A DNA stretch of 64,000 bases from Paludibaculum fermentans (GCF_015277775.1 NZ_CP063849.1:9129501-9193500); one strand, 5' to 3'; numbered from the stretch's first letter, positions 24,214-33,765 are shown. A program made the numbers and translations. The notes: generated from the letters alone by a model not told the origin.

Positions 24214-25320
24214 TTAGCGGGATTGCAGGTGTTTGTAAAGGTGGTGAACGAACGCCAGATTGTCGCTTTGCACATAGTGCATGGTGCCACCCATGCGCGA
24301 AAAGCTCTTGCAGAATCTCAGGTAATAGGCCGGATTCGTCTTGGGCGGTTCGCCCTTGGTCCAGTCCCAGCCGCCGCCGTCCTGCAGGTCGACGACATAG
24401 ATAGTCAGTCCGCTTACTGTGGGCCGGCCGGCCTGCAGCCGCAGGTTGTTCACGCAGCTCAGCGTCTTCTCGAATACCTGGGGCGCCATGATGGCGGAGC
24501 CGATGGAGAGCACCACGCCATTGTCGAGCGACTCGGCCGAATCGCCGAACAGGCGGAAGTCCAGGCCGCCGGCGCGGCCGATCACGGCTCCGTCGAACAT
24601 CGGATGGTTGGAGATGATGTCGTAGCCGATGCCCGGATGCACGGTGGCCGGTACCTCGTGGCGGAAAGCCTGCGCCAGGATGGACGCCTGCTTCCACTTG
24701 TGCTCGACCGTGATGCGGCCGCTGGGCAGAGCATGCTGGCGCATCTGGCGCAGCAGGTCGGCCCGGGCTCCGGTCAAGGGATGGCCGGGTTCAGTCGCGA
24801 TCGCCTGTTCCAGTTCGCCCTGAGTGGGCAGGGTGACTCCGTCTTCCCAGATGAACCGGCCCAGCGAGACGCCGTAGCCTTCGCTGCGCAACGCCCCGGC
24901 CAGCAGGGCGAGATGGATGTTGCGGCCGGTCTCGTCCCAGGCTCCGAAGGTGCCTGTGGCGACATTCTCTTCCACGCTCTCGGTGGAGCGGCCCAACCAG
25001 GAGTACTCCCAATCGTGGATCGTGCCGGCGCCGTTCGTGCAGACGTGGGTCAGCCAACCGGAGGCCATCATCTTCTCGAGGATCAGGGCCGAACCGTTCC
25101 GCAGGAGGTGTGCGCCGTACATCAGGGCGACCCCCGCGCCGCGCTCGCGGGCAGACTGGATGGTTCGGGCGCACTCCGCCGTGGCCTGGTCGACCTCAGG
25201 GGTGCAGGCTTTGGGCTCGGCGTCTGGCGGAACCAGGATCTGTTCGACTTGCGTGAGACTCTTCCGGGTGGCGAGGGGGAAGACCTTCAGGGTCTCCCAA
25301 TTCATACTGGCAGGCTTCAA
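24214..25320 (-). CDS. Conserved protein of unknown function (possibly deoxyhypusine-synthase-like)
   Basis: 368 residues from TTG 25320, chosen because AAGGA lies 8 bases upstream; ATG at 25305 has no such site. The protein is cytoplasmic and highly conserved in appearance. Segments include GAGVALMYGAHLLRNGSALI, THVCTNGAGTIHDWEYSWLG, GTFGAWDETGRNIHLALLAG, TVHPGIGYDIISNHPMFDGA, VLSIGSAIMAPQVFEKTLSC and YVVDLQDGGGWDW, all glycine-rich loops that suggest a nucleotide-binding or sugar-enzyme fold. From memory, homologues occur in Planctomycetes and Acidobacteria, sometimes labelled deoxyhypusine-synthase-like. I cannot confirm that, and no catalytic Lys motif of that enzyme is evident. It lies 30 bases downstream of the CDF exporter gene and may be co-transcribed with it. 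Confidence 0.72.
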   Translation of the reverse strand: MKPASMNWETLKVFPLATRKSLTQVEQILVPPDAEPKACTPEVDQATAECARTIQSARERGAGVALMYGAHLLRNGSALILEKMMASGWLTHVCTNGAGTIHDWEYSWLGRSTESVEENVATGTFGAWDETGRNIHLALLAGALRSEGYGVSLGRFIWEDGVTLPTQGELEQAIATEPGHPLTGARADLLRQMRQHALPSGRITVEHKWKQASILAQAFRHEVPATVHPGIGYDIISNHPMFDGAVIGRAGGLDFRLFGDSAESLDNGVVLSIGSAIMAPQVFEKTLSCVNNLRLQAGRPTVSGLTIYVVDLQDGGGWDWTKGEPPKTNPAYYLRFCKSFSRMGGTMHYVQSDNLAFVHHLYKHLQSR

Positions 25321-25350
25321 TACACGGGTCCTTTCTGACCCTTCAGTATC

Positions 25351-26238
25351 TCAGGCCAGGGGGCAGCCGTGGCACAACGGCGGTTCCGAAGCTTCCACTT
25401 GAAGTGTTGTATGGGCGATGCCGAAGCGGCTGCGCAGGCTCTCGTGGACCACTCCGAGAAAGCGGTTGTCCAGCCGTTCATGGTTCACCACCAGGTGGGC
25501 GGTGAGGGCGGATTCGGTGGTGCTGAGGCTCCAGACATGCAGGTCGTGCGCGCCGGTCACGCCGGGCATGGCCAGAAGGGCGGCCCGGACCTGCGGCAGG
25601 TCGATATTGGCCGGCACGCCATCGGCGACCATGCGCCACGATTCGACGCAAACCGGCCAACTGCTGCGCAGGGTCATTGCCACAATAACGAGAGCCAGGG
25701 CCCCGTCGATCCAGCGCCAGCCGGTGACGGCGCTGATGCCGGCGCCGGCCAGCACGGCCAGGGAGACCCCCGCGTCGGTCGCCATATGGAGGTAAGCGGC
25801 GCGTGTGTTCAGGTCGTGATCCGACCCCTTCTGGAGGTTCCAAGCCGTCCAGCCGTTGACCAGCAGGGCGGCCGCGGCGGTGGCCATCACGACGCCGTAC
25901 TTCAGCGGGTTCTGGTCGTTCCAGTGGGTCACCGCCTCCCAGGCGATGAAGCCCAGCGTACCCAGCAGGACTACCGCATTCACAAAGGCGCAGATGGCCG
26001 TGAGACGTCGGTGGCCGTAGGTGCGCTCCGCGGTGGCGGGCTGGCGCGCGGCGACACGGGCGCCCCAGGCCAACAGCAGGGAGAGAGTGTCACTGAGATT
26101 GTGAGTCGCGTCGGCCAGCAGGGCGGCCGAACCGGTCCAGGCCCCTATTGCGAACTCGACGGCGACCAGGAGCCCGTTCCACACGCTGCCCCAGGCGAAG
26201 GCCGAATCCGAATGGTGATGGTGGCCGCTACAGGACAT
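25351..26238 (-). CDS. Cation diffusion facilitator (CDF) metal exporter
   Basis: 295 residues from ATG 26238 with AGGAG 6 bases upstream; a start 27 bases earlier is weaker. Six transmembrane segments lie in about residues 15-200. The tetrahedral transport site appears as HNLSD in TM2 (ADATHNLSDTLS) and HMATD in TM5 (YLHMATDAGVS), the H/D arrangement typical of zinc exporters of the CzcD/ZitB group. A His-rich N-terminus (GHHHHSD) and a cytoplasmic C-terminal ferredoxin-like domain (about 205-285, GVTGAHDLHVWSLS) complete the family layout. The C-terminus CHGCPLA is an additional possible metal site. The likely role is Zn(II) or Co(II)/Cd(II) efflux by proton antiport. Confidence 0.93.
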   Translation of the reverse strand: MSCSGHHHHSDSAFAWGSVWNGLLVAVEFAIGAWTGSAALLADATHNLSDTLSLLLAWGARVAARQPATAERTYGHRRLTAICAFVNAVVLLGTLGFIAWEAVTHWNDQNPLKYGVVMATAAAALLVNGWTAWNLQKGSDHDLNTRAAYLHMATDAGVSLAVLAGAGISAVTGWRWIDGALALVIVAMTLRSSWPVCVESWRMVADGVPANIDLPQVRAALLAMPGVTGAHDLHVWSLSTTESALTAHLVVNHERLDNRFLGVVHESLRSRFGIAHTTLQVEASEPPLCHGCPLA

Positions 26239-26338
26239 CCCTTGCTCCTCTCTTCTCTTCCGCACATACCCTACACCCCTATACTGCGCCTGAGTGGAGT
26301 GGATGTCAATGGATACCCCTGGGGCCTATACGCAGAAA

Positions 26339-26368
26339 GGGCGGCGCACCCGGTCAGGTGAGCCGCCC
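26339..26368 (-). terminator. Rho-independent-type terminator of the Oar-like receptor
   Basis: On the minus strand GGGCGGC...GCCGCCC forms a 7-base-pair stem, with an inner CACC/GGTG pairing, followed by CTTTCTG. It starts 12 bases after the receptor stop codon. Confidence 0.65.
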
Positions 26369-26380
26369 AGTCGGTTTTGG

Positions 26381-29300
26381 CTAGAAGTTAAAGCGAAGAC
26401 CGAACTGCATGGTGCGGGGATCGGTCGCGCTGGTGATCTGGCCGAAGTTGGAGGCGCCCATAGTGGTGCCGACGCCCCACCAGGACATGTGATTGGGTGC
26501 GTCATAGAACTCTGCGCGGAACTGCAGGCTGGTCGTTTCGTTGAAACGGAAGAACTTCTGCAGGGACGCATCCCAGTTGTTGACGCCCGGCCCCATGATG
26601 ACATTGCGGCCGAGGTTGCCGAAGGTGCCGGCGGCGGGCAGCGCGAATGCGGCGGTGTTAAACCATTGCAGGCGCTGGCCGCCGCCCTGGTTCCAGTCGC
26701 CCACCACGTCGGGCCGCTGGCTGGTCTGGCCGATGCCGGCCTGGTCGGGGTTGATGCTCAGGTTGAGCGGTGTTCCGGTCTGCAGCGTGGTGACGCCGGA
26801 GACCTGCCAGCCGCCCAGCGTCTTCTTGTACCATTCGGCGCCTGTTCTCCAGAAGGGCAGCGGATAGATGTAGCTGAACACGAAGACGTGCGCGCGGTGG
26901 TAGGAGGCCAGGCCGCGCTCGGCCTTGAAGTTGTAGCTGTCCATGGGCTGCTCGTTGTAGGCGCTGGCGTCGGTAATGGCCCGCGACCAGGTGTAGGCGA
27001 GGTTCAGCAGCCCGCCGCCCCGCATCTGCCGCTTCACTGAGGTTTGCAGCGAGTTGTAGATGAAGTTGGAACCGGTGACGTACATATTGATGTTGGCGTA
27101 GCCGGGGTAAGGGCGCAGGGCGTTCGTGTTGACGCCCGGGTTCTTCTGGAGCGTGCCGGCCGGCAACTGGTTGTAGTTCAGGGTGCGGGCCAGGTTTGCG
27201 GCGCTGGAGCCGACGTAGGCGACGTCCAGCGTCGTCATGGAGTCGACCTTGTGCTGCACGCCGAAGCTCCAGTTCATGATCCGCGGCACTTTCATGTCGG
27301 GGAAGTGGGCATTGGAGATGGCGGCCGGATAGCTCAGGCGGCTGCCGCCGGTAGGGTTCTCGATGTTGGCATCGTAGATATCCGACTGGGAGATGAACGG
27401 CGGGTTGTTGATGGCGCTGAAGAGGAAGTTGCCTTCGACTCGTTCGTAGAACACGCCGTAGCCGCCGCGAAGCACGGTCTTCTGCTTGCCCGTGAGATCG
27501 AAGGCGAAGCCCAGGCGTGGCCCCCAGGTGGCGCCGTACTTATTCGCTGTTTCTTTGGGAATGCCGCGGAACAGGGCCAGCACGGCCGGATCGCTGGTCT
27601 GGGCAATGCGCTTTTTGGCGGCGTCGGGGAACTCGGTGCCGCCCAGGACGAGACCGTTATAAGGATCATAGCTGCCGGCCAGGATCTGGCCGTTCGCCGG
27701 GTTGATCTTCGGGGCCTTGTTCAGGTCGTAATACTGCGGCAGCCACATGACGCAGTTCTGCAGCGCGCAGTATTGCGGCTGCATGTACTGGTAGCGGAAG
27801 CCCATGTTGATGGTCAGCCGGGAATTCACTTTCCAGTCGTCCTGTACATAGGGCTCGATCTGGGTGAAGCGGTACCATCCTTCGCGGTTGGTGTTCGCCT
27901 CGGTGTACTGCGAGAAATTGCCCAGCAGCGCGTCGCCCATGGCGTTCCCGGTGGAGTTGGAGTGTCCGGTGGCGTAGGTGATGGTGCCGTTTACGGCGGG
28001 CCAGTTGTCCTGATTCTTGCGGCTGCGCATGATGAGGATGCCGGCCTTGAGGTTGTGGTTGCCCAGGTATTTCGAGAAGTCGTCCTTGAAGTTGAACAGC
28101 CGGTTGAAGTTGTTCCAGTTCACGTTGGACGCATTCAAGGCGTTGTAGCCCGCGATGCTGACGGTCGGGATGGTGTTGTTCGTGCCGTAGACCATGGGCA
28201 GGGTGATGCCCTGGCCGGCCCGGGTGTAGTCGTTCAGGAACACCGGGTTGGCGGCAAAGTCACCCTGGAGGATCACGTTGCCGCTGAACGAGGCCTGGAA
28301 CGTGTTGACCGTGGTGGCGTTGGCGATGTGGGTCCACTGGGCCTTGGTGTTGGTGCCCGGGATCTTGCGGGTGTAGGTCACCAGGGACGTGAGGTTGTTC
28401 AGGTTCGTGTAGTAGTCGTGCAGGAAGTGGACCGAGATTTGGTTCTTGTTGCTGAGGATGTAGTCGCCTTTGATGAAGTACTGCGTGGCGTCGTTGGGGG
28501 CGGTGGTGGGGAAGACGAAGTTCCCACCCGACCCGTTGAAGTTCGGGGCGGGGAAGTTCTGGATCAGCCGCGACATGTTCTTGCTGATGCGGCTATCGGG
28601 GATGATGCCCCCGGGGAACGCGGCGCCGGTGTTGGGGTCCTTGGGCCAGGCGGAGGAGGCTAGGCCGGAGAAGTCACCGTTGCGAAGCGTCTGGGTGGGG
28701 ACCACCCAGGTGTTGATGGCGCCCTGCCGCAGCCGCTTGAACTCCATGCCGCCGAAGGCGAAGAGCTTGCTCCTGTCGCTGTTGAACTTGCCCGGGATGT
28801 AGACCGGACCGCCCAGGTTCCAGCCGAAGTTATTGAAACGCAGCTTCTGCTTGGTGATGGCGTTGAAGGCGCGGGCGTCGAAGGCGTCGTTGCGGACGAA
28901 CTCGTACAAACCGCCGTGGAAGTCCTTCGTGCCGCTCTTCATGGCGAGGTTGATGATGGCGCCGGCATTCTGGCCGTACTCGGCGCTGTAGTTCGTGGTC
29001 AGGACTTTGAACTCGGCGATGGCGTCGGGATTGATGTTGACGAAGTTGTTGCCGCCGCCGCCGTTATCCTTGTTGTCCACGCCGTCGATGTTCCACGAGA
29101 ACGTGTCGGTGCGCGAGCCGTTGGCGGACTGCGCGCTCATGTTGGAGCCGTAGCCGCCGAACAGGTCCATGGCCGAGCGGTTTGTGGTGGAGACACCGGG
29201 AATCAGCGACAAAAGCTGGGTGAAATTACGGCCATTCAACTGAAGATTGGTCGCCTGCTGACCCGTAATGAGACGGCCGACCTCGCCGGAACTGGTTTCC

Positions 29301-29671
29301 ACCTGGGCTGAGTCGGCGCTGATGGTCACCGAGTCGTTGACTGATCCCACTTCCAGGGTTGTTTCGACGTCGGGTTTGGCGTTCACGGCCACCACCACAT
29401 TCTTCTGGGTGGTCCGCTTGAAGCCCGGCGCTTCGACGGTCACTTCGTAGAGTCCGATGGGAATGCTCGGCACGACCCAGTTGCCGGATTCATTCACTGT
29501 AGCGTTCCTGACCTGGCCGGTGTCGACCTGCAGGACGGACACTTTCGCGGTGGTGACCACGGCGCCCGAAGCGTCGTGAACCGTCCCCGAGAGTTGTTGG
29601 GTGGTGGATTGAGCCCAGATGGCGATGGCAGACATTGCCAGGGTGGTCAAGAGTTGGACCGATCGATTCAT
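26381..29671 (-). CDS. Oar-like TonB-dependent receptor
   Basis: 1096 residues: signal peptide (about 1-20), carboxypeptidase-regulatory-like domain (about 25-110, QQLSGTVHDASGAVVTTAKV) and a plug with NLQLNGRNFTQLLSLIPGVS, NIDGVDNKDNGGGGNNF and NYSAEYGQNAGAIINLAMKSGTK. A long barrel follows, ending in FGLRFNF with terminal Phe. This length and order match the Oar-like receptors that are expanded in Solibacterales. The ligand is unknown; saccharides or peptides are usual guesses. It is transcribed divergently from a membrane-tethered putative regulator (gap 210 bases), an arrangement that suggests dedicated control. A hairpin terminator follows the gene. Confidence 0.95.
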   Translation of the reverse strand: MNRSVQLLTTLAMSAIAIWAQSTTQQLSGTVHDASGAVVTTAKVSVLQVDTGQVRNATVNESGNWVVPSIPIGLYEVTVEAPGFKRTTQKNVVVAVNAKPDVETTLEVGSVNDSVTISADSAQVETSSGEVGRLITGQQATNLQLNGRNFTQLLSLIPGVSTTNRSAMDLFGGYGSNMSAQSANGSRTDTFSWNIDGVDNKDNGGGGNNFVNINPDAIAEFKVLTTNYSAEYGQNAGAIINLAMKSGTKDFHGGLYEFVRNDAFDARAFNAITKQKLRFNNFGWNLGGPVYIPGKFNSDRSKLFAFGGMEFKRLRQGAINTWVVPTQTLRNGDFSGLASSAWPKDPNTGAAFPGGIIPDSRISKNMSRLIQNFPAPNFNGSGGNFVFPTTAPNDATQYFIKGDYILSNKNQISVHFLHDYYTNLNNLTSLVTYTRKIPGTNTKAQWTHIANATTVNTFQASFSGNVILQGDFAANPVFLNDYTRAGQGITLPMVYGTNNTIPTVSIAGYNALNASNVNWNNFNRLFNFKDDFSKYLGNHNLKAGILIMRSRKNQDNWPAVNGTITYATGHSNSTGNAMGDALLGNFSQYTEANTNREGWYRFTQIEPYVQDDWKVNSRLTINMGFRYQYMQPQYCALQNCVMWLPQYYDLNKAPKINPANGQILAGSYDPYNGLVLGGTEFPDAAKKRIAQTSDPAVLALFRGIPKETANKYGATWGPRLGFAFDLTGKQKTVLRGGYGVFYERVEGNFLFSAINNPPFISQSDIYDANIENPTGGSRLSYPAAISNAHFPDMKVPRIMNWSFGVQHKVDSMTTLDVAYVGSSAANLARTLNYNQLPAGTLQKNPGVNTNALRPYPGYANINMYVTGSNFIYNSLQTSVKRQMRGGGLLNLAYTWSRAITDASAYNEQPMDSYNFKAERGLASYHRAHVFVFSYIYPLPFWRTGAEWYKKTLGGWQVSGVTTLQTGTPLNLSINPDQAGIGQTSQRPDVVGDWNQGGGQRLQWFNTAAFALPAAGTFGNLGRNVIMGPGVNNWDASLQKFFRFNETTSLQFRAEFYDAPNHMSWWGVGTTMGASNFGQITSATDPRTMQFGLRFNF

Positions 29672-29881
29672 TGTGCTCCCTTCCGACGTGGATGAACCTG
29701 AGGCTGAACCTCGAATGCTGGTTCATTTTTGGTTGGAATAGGCCGGAAGAATAGGCTCACGACAGTCCTATACGGTCAAGCCCGATGGTGGTGCCTATTT
29801 TTCAATATGTTACCGGGGCGTTAACGATTTTACGCATCTAACGTATTCGACGCCCGGAAATGGAGCATACAATGGGGCTCG
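29672..29881. promoter_or_regulatory. Divergent promoter region with imperfect long inverted repeat
   Basis: Between the receptor and the membrane regulator, CCGGGGCGT (29813-29821) and ACGCCCGG (29850-29857) form an imperfect inverted repeat. It flanks an AT-rich centre with two TAACG direct repeats (from 29822 and 29839). This is a plausible operator. Exact -35/-10 boxes are not clear. Confidence 0.4.
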
Positions 29882-31105
29882 ATGCGTGAAACGTTAGCGG
29901 AAAAGTCTCGTCGCATCGCCCTTGAACCGGTTCCCGAGGAGCAGGTCCGGGCCCAGCTTGAGCGGGTTCTCGCCAGTCCGCCGTTCCGGAACAGCCGCCG
30001 CTGCCAGTTGCTTCTGCGGTATGCGGTGGAGAAGGCCTGCGAGGGCCACATTGATGAATTGAAAGAACGGGTAGTGGGCAGCGCGGTCTTCGGCCGGGAC
30101 GCCAGCTACGACACCAACCAGGACGCCGTGGTCCGCAACGCGGCGGCCGAAGTCCGCAAGAAACTCGCCCAGTATTACCTGGAAACCGGGCACGTCAGTG
30201 AGCTACGCATCGACCTGCCGCCAGGGTCTTACCTGCCCGAGTTCCACATTTTGGCGCCGGAACCCAGAATCGAGCCGGTGCCCGAAGTGCGAAACGCCCG
30301 CTGGCCGATCTGGGCGCTGGGCGTGCTGCTGGGGGCCAGCCTGTTTGGGGCCGGAGTGTACATGGGGCGGCCCAAGCCGGCACCGACCACAGTGCTCGAT
30401 AAGTTCTGGCAGCCGGTGATCGAATCAAAAGGCGAAGTGCAGTTCTGCATCGGGCAGACCAAGACCCACTCTTACGTGGGCAGGCTGCCGACCACACCTT
30501 CGGGGGCGGTGGATTCGAAGGCCACCATTCCGGTCTCGAAGCTGGTGTCCAACCTGGATCGCTTTATATGGATGGGTGATTCCGTGGCGCTCTCGAAGAT
30601 CAGCGGGTTCCTGAACACGCGGGGCAAGGAGGCGCGGTACCGATGGGCGACTTCCACGCCTTACTCCGAACTCCGAGGCAAGAGTGCGGTGATGATTGGG
30701 TTGTTCAACAACGCCTGGACCATCCGGCTGACCGAGGGGCTGCGTTTTTCCCTGGTTCGCAATGAAGCCGAAGGTTGGCGCGGGGTGAAGGATCTGACAT
30801 CGCCCGACCCGTTTAGCTGGCGGGTGTTTCGCAAACAGGGTGCGTGGACCGACGAGACAGACTACGCCATGGTGACGCGCGTGCTGGACCCCAACACCGA
30901 ACAGTTCGTCGTCGCGGCGGGAGGGATCACTCACCTAGGGACGATGATGACCGGGGACTTCCTCACGAATCCTGTATACCTGAGCGAGGCTTTGCGCGAG
31001 GCCCCCGCCGACTGGGCCAAACGCAATATGCAGATTGTCCTGGAGACCCACGTTGTGGGGGGTACACCGGGTCCGCCCAAGGTATTGGCCATCCACTACT
31101 GGTAA
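29882..31105 (+). CDS. Membrane-tethered putative regulator (acidobacterial family)
   Basis: 407 residues. The N-terminal cytoplasmic part (about 20-130) is a conserved domain: VRAQLERVLASPPFRNSRRC, LLRYAVEKACEGHIDELKERVVGSAVFGRDASYD, QDAVVRNAAAEVRKKLAQYYLE and IDLPPGSYLPEF. A single transmembrane helix follows (about 142-163, WPIWALGVLLGASLFGAGVYMG), then a C-terminal extracytoplasmic domain (about 175-407) that resembles no family I can name. The topology is that of ToxR/CadC-like one-component regulators, but the N-terminal domain is not a recognisable OmpR winged helix. DNA binding is therefore inferred from topology and from the divergent Oar-like receptor. Many paralogues occur in Solibacter-type genomes, from memory. 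Confidence 0.75.
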   Translation: MRETLAEKSRRIALEPVPEEQVRAQLERVLASPPFRNSRRCQLLLRYAVEKACEGHIDELKERVVGSAVFGRDASYDTNQDAVVRNAAAEVRKKLAQYYLETGHVSELRIDLPPGSYLPEFHILAPEPRIEPVPEVRNARWPIWALGVLLGASLFGAGVYMGRPKPAPTTVLDKFWQPVIESKGEVQFCIGQTKTHSYVGRLPTTPSGAVDSKATIPVSKLVSNLDRFIWMGDSVALSKISGFLNTRGKEARYRWATSTPYSELRGKSAVMIGLFNNAWTIRLTEGLRFSLVRNEAEGWRGVKDLTSPDPFSWRVFRKQGAWTDETDYAMVTRVLDPNTEQFVVAAGGITHLGTMMTGDFLTNPVYLSEALREAPADWAKRNMQIVLETHVVGGTPGPPKVLAIHYW

Positions 31106-31196
31106 GGATGGCCGTCAACCCTACATCTGCCTGAGGCTTGTGCCCGGCCGGGGAAACTGATAAGTCATGGCTTGGACGATCCTGGAGGATCGGCAC

Positions 31197-33752
31197 ATGC
31201 CTCGCGTTTATAGCTTTCATGTTTCACCCAAGCTGCCGGAACGGCTGAGTTGCCTCAACGAGCTTTCCCTGAATCTTCGCTGGTCGTGGCACCACCCCAC
31301 CATCGAGCTCTTTCGCAGCATCGATCCCGATTTGTGGGAGGAGACCGGCCACAATCCGCGTTGGATGCTGGGCCGGGTGGATCAGCGACGCCTGATCGAA
31401 CTCGCAGCCGATGAGGCCTTTCTGGCCCAGATGGACCGGGCGGCCGACGACCTGGAGGACTATTTGGGCAGCGTAGGCCGGTTTGCCCTGGAGCATCCGC
31501 TGGATCTTTCGCTGGTAGTGGCCTATTTTTCCGCGGAGTTCGGTTTGTCGGAGTGTATCCCCAATTATGCCGGCGGCCTGGGGATTCTGGCCGGGGATCA
31601 CCTGAAGTCGGCCAGCGACCTGGGGCTGCCGCTGGTGGGGGTCGGCCTGTTGTACCAGGGCGGCTATTTTCACCAGTACCTGAATGCCGATGGCTGGCAG
31701 CAGGAGACCTACCCGATCAACGACTTCCACACCCTGCCTATTTCGCCGGTGATGGACGGCAACGGCGCGCCGCTGTTCATCTCAGTCGATTTCCCGGGCC
31801 GGCCTGTCTTTGCGCGGATCTGGAAGATCCAGGTGGGGCGGATTCCGCTCTACCTGCTCGACACCAACGTCAAGCAGAACCGGCCGGACGACTGCAAGGT
31901 AACGGGCGCGCTGTATGGCGGCGACCGGGAGCTGCGCATGCAGCAGGAGATCGTGCTGGGCATTGGCGGCATGCGGGCACTGAAGGCCCTGGGGATCCAC
32001 CCCACGGTCTGTCACATGAATGAAGGGCACTCCGCATTCCTTGGCCTGGAGCGGTCGAGGATGACGATGGAGGAGTTCAATCTGCCCTACTACCAGGCGC
32101 GGCAGCTCTCGGCGGCAGGGAGCGTCTTCACGACGCATACGCCTGTGCCGGCGGGCTTCGACCGTTTCGACACCTGGCTGATGGAGAAGTATTTCCGGCA
32201 GTACGCGGACACCCTGGGGCTGACCTTCGAGCGGCTGCTGGACTACGGGCGGCAGGACCAGTCGCGCCGGGAGGAGCCGTTCAACATGGCCTTCCTGGCC
32301 GCGCGGCACAGTGCCTACTGCAACGGTGTGAGCCGGCTGCACGGAGAAGTGACGCGCAAGATGGCGCATGAGATGTGGCCGGGCTATTCGCTGAACGAGG
32401 TGCCCATCGGGTATGTCACGAACGGCATCCACACGCGCTCGTGGATCTCGATGGAGATGAGCGCGCTGCTGACCCGCTATATGGGGCCCCGCTGGGCGGA
32501 GGAGCCCCCCGGCAAGGCGATCTGGGAGCGGATCGAGCGGATTCCCGATGGAGAGCTGTGGCGTGTGCACCAGATCCGGCGGGAGCGGCTGATCCACTAT
32601 GCGCGGGCCCGGTTGTCGAGCCAGTTGCGGCGCCGCGGCGCGACGGATTCCGAGGTGGCGAACTGCGCCGGGGTGCTGGGGCAGGGTGTCCTGACAATCG
32701 GCTTCGCGCGCCGGTTCGCGACCTACAAACGAGCGACGCTGTTGCTGCGGGATCCGGCGCGGCTGAAGCGGATTCTGAACAATCCAGAGCGGCCCGTGCA
32801 GATCCTGATCGCCGGCAAGGCGCATCCGCACGACAACGAGGGCAAGGAACTGATCCGGCGGATCATTCACTTTGCGCGCGATCCAGAGGTGCGCCGCAGC
32901 ATTGTATTCCTGGAAGATTACGACATCTCCGTGGCCCGTTATCTGGTGCAGGGCGTCGACGTCTGGTTGAATACGCCGCAACGGCCGAATGAAGCCAGCG
33001 GCACGAGCGGCATGAAGCTGCTGGCCAACGGCGGGCTGAATCTCTCGATTCTGGATGGCTGGTGGGATGAGGCGTATACGCCGGAGGTCGGCTGGGCGAT
33101 CGGTCACGGTGAGAACTACACCGATGCCGAAGCGCAGGACCAGATCGAGTCAGAGGCGCTCTATAACCTGCTGGAGCACGAAGTGGTGCCGCTGTTCTAC
33201 CAGCGGGACGCGGCCGACGTACCGCGCGGCTGGGTGAGCCGGATGAAGTCGTCGATGACCCAGTTGTCTCCCGTCTTCTGCACGAATCGCATGGTTGCGG
33301 AGTATGCCGAGAGGTTCTATGTGCCGGCGCACCGGCGGCATGTGCGGCTTGCCGCCGACGGAGCGGCGCGGGTAAAGCCGCTGGTGGAGTGGCGGCGCCG
33401 GGTGCTGGAGTTTGGCCGCCAGGTGCGTGTGGTCAACGTGGATTCGAGCTTGCAGCAGGAGACGCAGGTCGGCTCCGAGGTGAAGGTGACAGTCCGGGTC
33501 CAACTGGCGGCCCTGGCTTCGCAGGACGTGAGGGTACAGATCTATTACGGCGCCGTGGATGCCGATGGCAGCATCCCGCGAGGCCAGGCCGTGGAGATGG
33601 AGCACCAGGGCCAGGTGGGCGGCGACCATCTCTATACAGGCCGGTTCGAGTGTAGGGACAGCGGCTCGAGCGGATTCTCAGTGCGTGTGATCCCGTATCA
33701 CGAGGACGCCATCGTCCCGTACGAGATGCCATGGGTGCAATGGGCGGAGTAA
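31197..33752 (+). CDS. glgP: Alpha-glucan (glycogen) phosphorylase, GT35, with DUF3417
   Basis: 851 residues from ATG 31197, chosen over an ATG 30 bases upstream because GGAGG lies 8 bases before it. The N-terminal DUF3417 region (about 10-110, ELSLNLRWSWHHPTIELF) is followed by the GT35 core: YFSAEFGLSECIPNYAGGLGILAGDHLKSASDLGLPLVGVGLLYQGGYF, HMNEGHSAFL, THTPVPAGFDRF and FARRFATYKRATLLLRD. The pyridoxal-phosphate lysine is K607 in EASGTSGMKLLANGG. It releases glucose-1-phosphate from alpha-1,4-glucans in the cytoplasm. No other glycogen gene lies next to it. A perfect 8-base-pair hairpin includes its stop codon. Confidence 0.96.
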   Translation: MPRVYSFHVSPKLPERLSCLNELSLNLRWSWHHPTIELFRSIDPDLWEETGHNPRWMLGRVDQRRLIELAADEAFLAQMDRAADDLEDYLGSVGRFALEHPLDLSLVVAYFSAEFGLSECIPNYAGGLGILAGDHLKSASDLGLPLVGVGLLYQGGYFHQYLNADGWQQETYPINDFHTLPISPVMDGNGAPLFISVDFPGRPVFARIWKIQVGRIPLYLLDTNVKQNRPDDCKVTGALYGGDRELRMQQEIVLGIGGMRALKALGIHPTVCHMNEGHSAFLGLERSRMTMEEFNLPYYQARQLSAAGSVFTTHTPVPAGFDRFDTWLMEKYFRQYADTLGLTFERLLDYGRQDQSRREEPFNMAFLAARHSAYCNGVSRLHGEVTRKMAHEMWPGYSLNEVPIGYVTNGIHTRSWISMEMSALLTRYMGPRWAEEPPGKAIWERIERIPDGELWRVHQIRRERLIHYARARLSSQLRRRGATDSEVANCAGVLGQGVLTIGFARRFATYKRATLLLRDPARLKRILNNPERPVQILIAGKAHPHDNEGKELIRRIIHFARDPEVRRSIVFLEDYDISVARYLVQGVDVWLNTPQRPNEASGTSGMKLLANGGLNLSILDGWWDEAYTPEVGWAIGHGENYTDAEAQDQIESEALYNLLEHEVVPLFYQRDAADVPRGWVSRMKSSMTQLSPVFCTNRMVAEYAERFYVPAHRRHVRLAADGAARVKPLVEWRRRVLEFGRQVRVVNVDSSLQQETQVGSEVKVTVRVQLAALASQDVRVQIYYGAVDADGSIPRGQAVEMEHQGQVGGDHLYTGRFECRDSGSSGFSVRVIPYHEDAIVPYEMPWVQWAE

Positions 33753-33760
33753 TCCGCCCA
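33741..33760. terminator. Bidirectional stem-loop between convergent genes
   Basis: TGGGCGGA (33741-33748), loop GTAA, TCCGCCCA (33753-33760): a perfect 8-base-pair stem with a tetraloop. The loop contains the glgP stop codon. The element lies 5 bases from the end of the convergent sheath gene and so could serve both transcripts. Confidence 0.6.
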
Positions 33761-33765
33761 ACACT

